Shown: in pieces, positions 59,701-64,000 of the stretch | Numbering within the stretch: the first letter of the stretch is position 1 | Layout: each line of letters opens with the position of its first letter | Assembly: GCF_026341775.1 (NCBI RefSeq) | Contig: NZ_JAPEOB010000002.1 | Span: forward strand, 930,001 to 994,000 | Source: Streptomyces sp. NBC_00654 | GTDB lineage: Bacteria; Actinomycetota; Actinomycetes; Streptomycetales; Streptomycetaceae | DNA length: 64,000 nt | Direction: 5' to 3' | Notes under the pieces: generated by a model | What the model was told of the DNA's origin: nothing | Databases searched by the model: none | Seen by the model: only the letters and a program-made list of their open reading frames with translations | Program-made: the position numbers and the translations under genes

Positions 59701-60055
59701 CCGGATCGACGCCTCGTGGACCTTCGACTCGGCCCGCACCGAGAGCCCGGCCGAGCTCCCGGTCTCCACGGTCCGGTTCCTGCCGCAGCTCGCGCCGGAC
59801 TCCACCGTCCCGGCGGGCGGCAAGCAGACCTTCCCCGTCGCGGTACAGGGAGCGGCGGCCGGCGCCAATCTGAAGACCCTGCAGGTCCAGGTGTCGTACG
59901 ACGGCACGACATGGCTGCCCGTCCCGGTCAGCGCGGACAGGATCACGGTGCGCGCCCCGGCGAAGGACAAGGCGATCTCGCTGAAGGCCGTCGTGACCGA
60001 CAAGGCAGGCAACCGGTCGACGGTCACGATCCACAACGCCTTCTTCGGCAAGTGA
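56711..60055 (+). CDS. Secreted S8 family serine peptidase (subtilase), 1114 residues
   Basis: A large exported protease. Signal peptide MRKRSKKAYAVVAAAAVVLT is followed by a propeptide-type segment HTVTLITGDRVLVDSRGRVG common in Streptomyces subtilases. The catalytic triad is Asp243 (VAVVDTG-like IAVVDTGIDATHPDL), His275 (GHGTHVAST) and Ser448 (SGTSMATPHVAG), with Asn in IAAGNSGPS as oxyanion partner. About 650 residues after the catalytic domain form several beta domains, beginning EQVTYRNNGTADVTLDLSLE, of unknown role. Start is TTG at 56711 with AGGGG upstream. It has its own promoter and terminator. Confidence 0.94.
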   Translation: MRKRSKKAYAVVAAAAVVLTAGMTGPAAARPGGPDTASPVSAKDSGTAGSAMHTVTLITGDRVLVDSRGRVGGIQRAKGREDIPFFTQTYNGRTYVVPRDARRLIADGTLDQRLFDITGLAGPESRKANRAGLKVIVGYRGAAAESARAGVRSSDGTTVRRTLSALHADAVTTAGATDSTGTLWDALTRQQRDGSAARTSGIARIWLDGVRKASLDHSTGQIGAPAAWARSYDGTGVKIAVVDTGIDATHPDLAGRVVAEQNFSASPDAKDRVGHGTHVASTAAGAGAKDARFKGVAPGARLISAKVLDDRGVGDDSGILAGVDWAVAQGADIVNMSLGSPDTAGIDPLEAQVNKISAEKGVLFAIAAGNSGPSRGTVASPGSADAALTVGAVDDNDLIADFSSVGPRTGDKAVKPDITAPGVEITAAAAAGVPDQNPPGYVSQSGTSMATPHVAGAAAILKQKNPTWTGAQIKAVLTGSAKGGSHTVFQQGAGRLAVDKAIDQSLVSEPGSVSLGTQQWPHTDDTPVTEQVTYRNNGTADVTLDLSLEAPVGGDGKPAPAGFFTLEAERVTVPAGGTAAVDLTADTRLGGTVDGSYSATVVASGGGQAVRTAAAVERESESYEVTFKTIGRDGAPSTGWQADLKGYRESAAGQRFFPDLSSGSTTVRLPRGTYSLAADMLVDPAAPRKGADLINNPQLSVTGPTTVTLDARTTRPVDFKVPDAAARFTRAGMMYTLSTPETFIIEGGEFSGFDNLRTAYQGPRMDEGALAQQWSANWEQGTSEYNVLTGGPVQELATGYSKTYAAKDMALVKARIGSSVPGLDGAIAAHGILDYGGGVEAPYSVQSAPGTRKVYLSTADGASWNIVAGVLGEKDPTGYRPLDSAYELGGPQRFVAGKTYTEDFNIGVLGPRMNAGDGIVRDGDDIYGAFPLVSDGAGHSGFAQYSSAGTTVHRNGELYVRKDVAIDEEPFTLPADSATYTVSTTINRNPAINRTGTRIDASWTFDSARTESPAELPVSTVRFLPQLAPDSTVPAGGKQTFPVAVQGAAAGANLKTLQVQVSYDGTTWLPVPVSADRITVRAPAKDKAISLKAVVTDKAGNRSTVTIHNAFFGK

Positions 60056-60141
60056 GGCGAACCCGGGCCGGAGCCCACGGGCGGCGCACGATCGGGTGAG
60101 ACCCCGACGAGCGGCACACGGCACCGGGTGAGTCGAGGAGA

Positions 60142-60175
60142 GCGGCCCGTCGGAACGAAGGTTCCGGCGGGCCGC
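60142..60175. terminator. Strong bidirectional hairpin terminator
   Basis: 15-bp stem with one G-U pair (GCGGCCCGTCGGAAC and complement) and a GAAG loop, then TGCTTTCGT. It lies between the protease and the convergent lipoprotein gene. Confidence 0.85.
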
Positions 60176-60259
60176 TGCTTTCGTGTGCGGTCCGCCGGAA
60201 GGCCCGACCGGCCTCCTCGTCACCGGTGCCCGGCCGGCTCGCCCGCCCTCCGCCGAGGC

Positions 60260-60919
60260 TCAGCGTGCCGACACCGGCACCGGTCGGACGGGGCAGTCGG
60301 CCGGGGCGAGGCGCCCGTCCTGCCCGACCAGACGTACGGACACGGCTCCCCGCGCATGCGCCGCGTACGCGGCCGTGCAGACGATCTGGTCGCGGGCGGG
60401 GGCGGTCAGCCGTGTCACCCGCAGGCGCAGCCCGACCTCGACGGTGAGGCCGTCCCTCACGATCCGGTCCACGGGCGATGCCGTACGGGGCAGGGAGGGA
60501 GCGCTACGGAGCCCGGCCCGCCGTTCGGCCTTGTCCGGTCCGGCGAGCAGGGCGGTGACGGCCGCGAAGGGCGAGAGGGATTCGTCCTCACCCACCGGGG
60601 GCGAACCCCCGAGGCTGTGCCGTCCGTACGGCTCGTCCGGGCCGGCCGACGGGTCGTCCGGCCCGACGGGGACCGCGGCGCTGTTGCGCCACTCCGATTC
60701 GACGGCCCGTGGCACGGGCAGCAGTTCGCCGTCGGGCGAGAAGAAGAACAACAGCACGCGTCCCTCGCGCGGGGGAAGCAGATCGGCGACAACCGGGCCG
60801 CCGGCCTCGATCACGGCCGTCTCCTGGATACCGCAGCCGGCGAGCGGGCCACCGGCGAGCACCAGCAGCGCGGCGGCGAGCCGGACCGCTCGACGCCCAT
60901 GGTTCGCCGGCTTCTTCAC
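60260..60919 (-). CDS. Lipoprotein linked to two-component system
   Basis: 219 residues with lipobox PLAGC (Cys29). The mature part shows LLPPREGRVLLFFFSPDGEL, SPFAAVTALLAGPDKAERRA and GLTVEVGLRLRVTRLTAPAR, DQIVCTAAYAAHARG, the outline of a GerMN-like domain. The GTG at 60919 overlaps the kinase stop as GTGA and a GGAGG precedes it, so it is co-translated with the sensor. In Streptomyces, lipoproteins next to sensor kinases (for example CseA or the AfsQ3 type) modulate signalling at the membrane; the same role is inferred here. Confidence 0.82.
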   Translation of the reverse strand: MKKPANHGRRAVRLAAALLVLAGGPLAGCGIQETAVIEAGGPVVADLLPPREGRVLLFFFSPDGELLPVPRAVESEWRNSAAVPVGPDDPSAGPDEPYGRHSLGGSPPVGEDESLSPFAAVTALLAGPDKAERRAGLRSAPSLPRTASPVDRIVRDGLTVEVGLRLRVTRLTAPARDQIVCTAAYAAHARGAVSVRLVGQDGRLAPADCPVRPVPVSAR

Positions 60920-62442
60920 GCGGTGGCCTCCGTCCGGTCGCGGCTGTCCGCCGGCCTCGTGCCACCGTGCGCGGGCGAGGGGTCCTCCGGTGCGCCGCTG
61001 CGGGACGCGGGCCCGTCGAAGGGCAGCTCCACGGTGAACAGGGCACCGCCGCCGGGCGCGTTGTCCGCGCGGATCGTGCCGCCGTGCAGCTGTACGTTCT
61101 CCTCGGTGATCGCAAGCCCGAGGCCACTGCCGATCGAGCGGGAACGTGCGGCGTCCGCCTTGTAGAAACGGTCGAAGATGTGCGGCAGCGCGTCCGGCGC
61201 GATCCCGGAGCCGCTGTCGTGCACCTCGGTGATCAGCACACCCCCGCGTGCCGACAGCCGCACAGTGACGGGTTCGGCACCGTGGCGCAGGGCGTTGCCG
61301 ACCAGATTGGCCACGATGACATCGAAGCGGCGCGGGTCGAGGCGGATCCGCAGACCGTCGGGCAGCTCCGCGCGGACCCGGCCGAGCCACTGCCTGTCGG
61401 ACAGGGTTCTGCGCACGGCCTCCGCCGCGTCCACCTCGTCGGCGTTGAGCTCCGCCGCACGGGCGTCGAAGCGGGAGATCTCCATCAGATCCTCCACCAG
61501 TACGGCCAGTTTGCCGGTCTCGGCACTGATCAGGCGCACCGCCCGAGCGGTGTCCGGGGCGAGTGTCCCGGCGTCCTCGTCCACCACGTCCGTGACGGCG
61601 AGCATCGCGGCGAGCGGGGTGCGCAACTCGTGCGAGACGTCCGAGGCGAAGCGCCGGGCCCGCGTCCCCGCGTCCCGCAACTCCTGCACGGAGCGTTCGA
61701 GGCGGGCTGCCGACTCGTTGAACGTCCTGGCCAGGTCGGCCATTTCGTCCCGGCCGTGCACGGGGATACGCGTGTCGAGCTGCCCGCCGCCCATGGAGTT
61801 CGCGGCGCGCCGCAGTTCGCGGACGGGGCGCAGCACGCTGCGTGCCGCGAGCAGTGCGGGCACCAGGGCCACCACCAGTCCCGGCAGCGCGCCGTGGCGG
61901 GCGGCGGTCACCAGGGCGTCGATGTCCACCTCCTCGTTCGTCATGGGCATCACGGCGAAGAGGACCAGGCCACTGGGCACCGCGCCGCCGCCCGCCACGA
62001 CCCGGGTCATCACCGGCATCCCGATCGTCAGATACGCCTTCCCGTCCTTGACGACCCGCTCGAAGCTGCCGTGCGGCGAAGTGAGCACCGTGCGGCGCAG
62101 CTCCGCGGTCAGTACGCCGGAGACGGGCCGGTCACCCGAGGAGGCGCGCAACGAGCCGTACTCGGCGAAGACGATCCACGGATGCGGTTTGGCGCGCGCC
62201 GCGATGTCGTAGAGGTACCACCTCAGCGAATCCGGGTCCAGCGGCAGGCTGGGGACGAACCGCTCGACCTCCTCGCGGAAGGAGGCGACGGCCGTGTCCT
62301 GCGCACGTTCGAGGACCGCGCTGCGCGCCTCCCGATAGGTCAGCGCGGCGGTCGTCACGGCGCTGACTGCGGCCACCAGCAGGAACGCGATCACCAGCCG
62401 GGTGCGCAGCCCGAACGCGGCGGTCGCTCCAGGCATCCTCAC
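60916..62442 (-). CDS. Sensor histidine kinase
   Basis: 508 residues. Helix 1 at 12-34 (LRTRLVIAFLLVAAVSAVTT), an external sensor of about 150 residues, helix 2 at about 184-204 (ALPGLVVALVPALLAARSVL), HAMP (RPVRELRRAANSMGGGQLDT), then HisKA with phosphorylated His271 (SDVSHELRTPL) and HATPase_c: NLVGNALRHG (N box), DSGSGIAPDALP (G1), FDRFYKAD (F), GSGLGLAI (G2). Start GTG 62442 overlaps the regulator stop by 4 bp; ATG 62436 is possible. Its tail is Pro/Ser-rich. Signal unknown. Confidence 0.95.
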   Translation of the reverse strand: MRMPGATAAFGLRTRLVIAFLLVAAVSAVTTAALTYREARSAVLERAQDTAVASFREEVERFVPSLPLDPDSLRWYLYDIAARAKPHPWIVFAEYGSLRASSGDRPVSGVLTAELRRTVLTSPHGSFERVVKDGKAYLTIGMPVMTRVVAGGGAVPSGLVLFAVMPMTNEEVDIDALVTAARHGALPGLVVALVPALLAARSVLRPVRELRRAANSMGGGQLDTRIPVHGRDEMADLARTFNESAARLERSVQELRDAGTRARRFASDVSHELRTPLAAMLAVTDVVDEDAGTLAPDTARAVRLISAETGKLAVLVEDLMEISRFDARAAELNADEVDAAEAVRRTLSDRQWLGRVRAELPDGLRIRLDPRRFDVIVANLVGNALRHGAEPVTVRLSARGGVLITEVHDSGSGIAPDALPHIFDRFYKADAARSRSIGSGLGLAITEENVQLHGGTIRADNAPGGGALFTVELPFDGPASRSGAPEDPSPAHGGTRPADSRDRTEATA

Positions 62443-63122
62443 AGGGGCCCGAAGCGGTAGCCGAAGCCCCGCAGGGTCTGAATGTACCGAGGGCTGCCGG
62501 ACGGGTCTTCGATCTTGGCGCGCAGCCGGCGCACACAGGCGTCCACCAGACGGACGTCATGGTGGTAACTGTGCTCCCAGACCTCTTCCAGGAGCCGCTG
62601 CCGGCTGAAGACCTGTCCCGGCGCCGCGGACAGGTACAGCAACAGCTTGAGTTCGGAGGGTGCGAGGGCCACCCTGGCGCCCGACACGAGGACGGTGTGG
62701 CCGGCGCGGTCGATGTCGAGTTCGCCGTGGCGCTCGACGGCGGGCCTCGCCCCGACCGGGCCTTCGATGCGGCGCAGCACGGCACGTATGCGGGCCTCGA
62801 TGACCTCGGTGCGGGCGGGCTTGACGATGTAGTCGTCCGCACCCGCCTCCAGGCCGACGACGATGTCGACGTCGTCGCCGCGCGCGGTCAGCATGATGAT
62901 CGGTAACTGGCTGGTCTCGCGTACCCGGCAGCACACCTGGACGCCGCTCATGGCGGGGAGCATGAGGTCGAGCAGCAGGAGATCGGGGCGAAAGCCGCCC
63001 AGCGCCTCCAGACCGGCCTCGCCGGTCGCGGCGGCGAGGACGTCGTGCCCGCGCCGGCGCAGCCCGATCTCGACGCCCTCGCGCACGGAGGGGTCGTCTT
63101 CGACGAGGAGGACGCGTGGCAT
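62439..63122 (-). CDS. OmpR-family response regulator
   Basis: 227 residues. Receiver: VLLVEDDPSVREG, phospho-acceptor Asp52 (LLLDLMLP), Thr79 (IIMLTA), Lys101 (YIVKPAR). Winged-helix domain: VALAPSELKLLLYLSAAPGQ, VFSRQRLLEEVWEHSYHHDV and RLVDACVRRLRAKIEDPSGS, then YIQTLRGFGYRFGPL. The VVGLEAGADDYIVKP segment and gene order resemble AfsQ1 or CseB systems of Streptomyces, but I do not assign a name. First gene of the regulator-kinase-lipoprotein operon; ATG at 63122. The 142 bp upstream should hold its promoter. Confidence 0.95.
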   Translation of the reverse strand: MPRVLLVEDDPSVREGVEIGLRRRGHDVLAAATGEAGLEALGGFRPDLLLLDLMLPAMSGVQVCCRVRETSQLPIIMLTARGDDVDIVVGLEAGADDYIVKPARTEVIEARIRAVLRRIEGPVGARPAVERHGELDIDRAGHTVLVSGARVALAPSELKLLLYLSAAPGQVFSRQRLLEEVWEHSYHHDVRLVDACVRRLRAKIEDPSGSPRYIQTLRGFGYRFGPL

Positions 63123-63264
63123 GGCGGTATCTCCGGAGTCATGGGGAATGGGGGATGGGAATGGGGAGTCGTGAAGGACACGGCGGTGTGGCGGCAGGGG
63201 ACAGGGACGAGGACCGGATGCTCCCGTCCGCGCGGAAAGGCGGCCGGCGTCCGGTGACGCCGGG

Positions 63265-64000
63265 TCAGCCCGATGTCGGCGGCTTCTGTACGTCGAAGGC
63301 GAAGAGGGTGTTCTCGGCCGCGGCCACGATCACCGCACGCCCCGCGACGGTGACGCGCGGGCTCGCGCCCTGCTCCCCCGTCAGACCGTCGGCCTGCGGA
63401 TCCGTTGTCCACAGGGCCTTGCCGTCGTCCGGCGACAGCGCGACCACCCGGCCGGTGGCCGAGCTGAAGTACAGCGCGCCGGCTCCCGCCACGGGGCCCG
63501 AGGCACCCTCCACGGCCGTCTGCCGCGACCACTTCTTCCGGCCGGTCGCGGGGTCGAGGGCGGTGACGAGACCGGTCTGCCCGCTCACGTAGACGGTGCC
63601 GTCCACCATGCCGGGCGTTCCCTCGAAAGTCCTGGCCAGCCGGGAGTACGTGACTTTCCGGGAAGCCGGGTCGACCCGCGCCACCCCGTCGTAGCCGGCC
63701 GGCGCCGTTCCCTCCATGTGCCGCTGAAGGAGTACGAGCCCGCCGTCGGCGGCACCCATCGGCACGGCGGGGCCGTCGACCGCGATGGGCCTGCCCAGTG
63801 TCCCCGAGGCGCGGTCGACCGTGTGCAGGGTGGGGTGGTGCACCTCCGAGGCGTCCAGCTCCCCGTCCGTCGCGCACATCGCGAGGAGCCGCGTTCCCAG
63901 GGGAACGGGAGCGCACCGCTCGCCCGTGGGGAACGGCGTCGTCCAGGCGACCTCACCGCTGTGCGCGTCCCGGGCCTCGAAGCGGGAGTTGAAGGCGTCG
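63265..64000 (-). CDS. PQQ-like beta-propeller protein, 5' part beyond window
   Basis: About 245 C-terminal residues are visible. Blades carry the tryptophan-docking pattern: DAHSGEVAWTTPFPTGE, GTVYVSGQTGLVTALDPATG, RKKWSRQTAVEGASGPVAGA and GALYFSSATGRVVALSPDDG then KALWTTDPQADGL. The protein ends AENTLFAFDVQKPPTSG. Such repeats occur in BamB-like proteins and, in Streptomyces, as outer domains of Ser/Thr kinases, so the missing N-terminus may be a kinase or a signal peptide. It is upstream of the two-component operon on the same strand. Confidence 0.85.
   Translation of the reverse strand, partial: DAFNSRFEARDAHSGEVAWTTPFPTGERCAPVPLGTRLLAMCATDGELDASEVHHPTLHTVDRASGTLGRPIAVDGPAVPMGAADGGLVLLQRHMEGTAPAGYDGVARVDPASRKVTYSRLARTFEGTPGMVDGTVYVSGQTGLVTALDPATGRKKWSRQTAVEGASGPVAGAGALYFSSATGRVVALSPDDGKALWTTDPQADGLTGEQGASPRVTVAGRAVIVAAAENTLFAFDVQKPPTSG

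Noticed and set aside
56723..60223. 1166-codon open frame on the minus strand
   Set aside because: Antisense to the subtilase whose catalytic triad is intact; no domain in the shadow product.

Overview
The window is about 72% GC by eye, uses third-position G/C almost exclusively, and has many GTG/TTG starts, 4-bp overlapping gene pairs, Tat and lipoprotein signals and families typical of actinomycetes. It reads as a Streptomyces-type chromosome, probably an arm or arm-proximal region rich in catabolic, secreted and regulatory genes. I saw no rRNA, tRNA, CRISPR array, transposase or phage gene.

Layout. 0-3.2 kb: a minus-strand operon (DUF6421 protein, short-chain dehydrogenase, L-threonine aldolase) with overlapping genes. 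3.4-8.3 kb: glycerophosphodiesterase, acetyltransferase, DUF5134 membrane protein, M56 metallopeptidase, PAP2 phosphatase, a small conserved protein and an acetyltransferase remnant. 8.3-10.7 kb: a divergent pair of exported proteins (LVIVD-repeat protein and DUF305 lipoprotein). 10.7-15.2 kb: an ArsR-like regulator and an Old Yellow Enzyme whose upstream regions carry copies of the same DNA motif although two other genes lie between them. 15.2-20.8 kb: cupin, BNR beta-propeller protein, uracil-DNA glycosylase, BadF-type sugar kinase, CbiX-like protein. 20.9-28.7 kb: lactonase, FUSC transporter with a divergent AsnC regulator, Ser/Thr kinase, ArsR-VOC pair with a clear palindromic operator, GH16 glucanase, stand-alone LigD phosphoesterase domain. 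28.7-35.5 kb: a 14-bp tandem repeat, a 1615-residue HEAT-repeat protein coupled to a MerR regulator, and a quinone-oxidoreductase-like gene broken by an in-frame TGA. 35.8-44.5 kb: DUF6083, secreted esterase, C39-like peptidase, DUF5937-type regulator, metE under a cobalamin riboswitch, DUF6351 secreted hydrolase.

44.6-55.8 kb is the most system-like stretch: a LacI-regulated sugar locus. The LacI gene heads a plus-strand run (ABC binding protein, two permeases, Tat-exported clan-A-like glycosidase, FAD oxidoreductase fused to a discoidin-like domain, SDR-type dehydrogenase), and a galactonate/mannonate-dehydratase-like enolase-superfamily gene diverges from it. Two AACGTT-centred operators lie in the shared promoter region. 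The order suggests hydrolysis outside the cell, import, oxidation to an aldonate, then dehydration, but the substrate is unknown.

55.8-64 kb: a small hypothetical gene, a 1114-residue subtilisin-like protease with its own promoter and terminator, and a response regulator-histidine kinase-lipoprotein operon linked by 4-bp overlaps, followed upstream by a truncated PQQ-like beta-propeller gene at the window edge. Gene ends are frequently marked by long GC hairpins between convergent genes, and several genes have a -10-like TANNNT box 6-8 nt before the start codon, as expected for leaderless transcripts.
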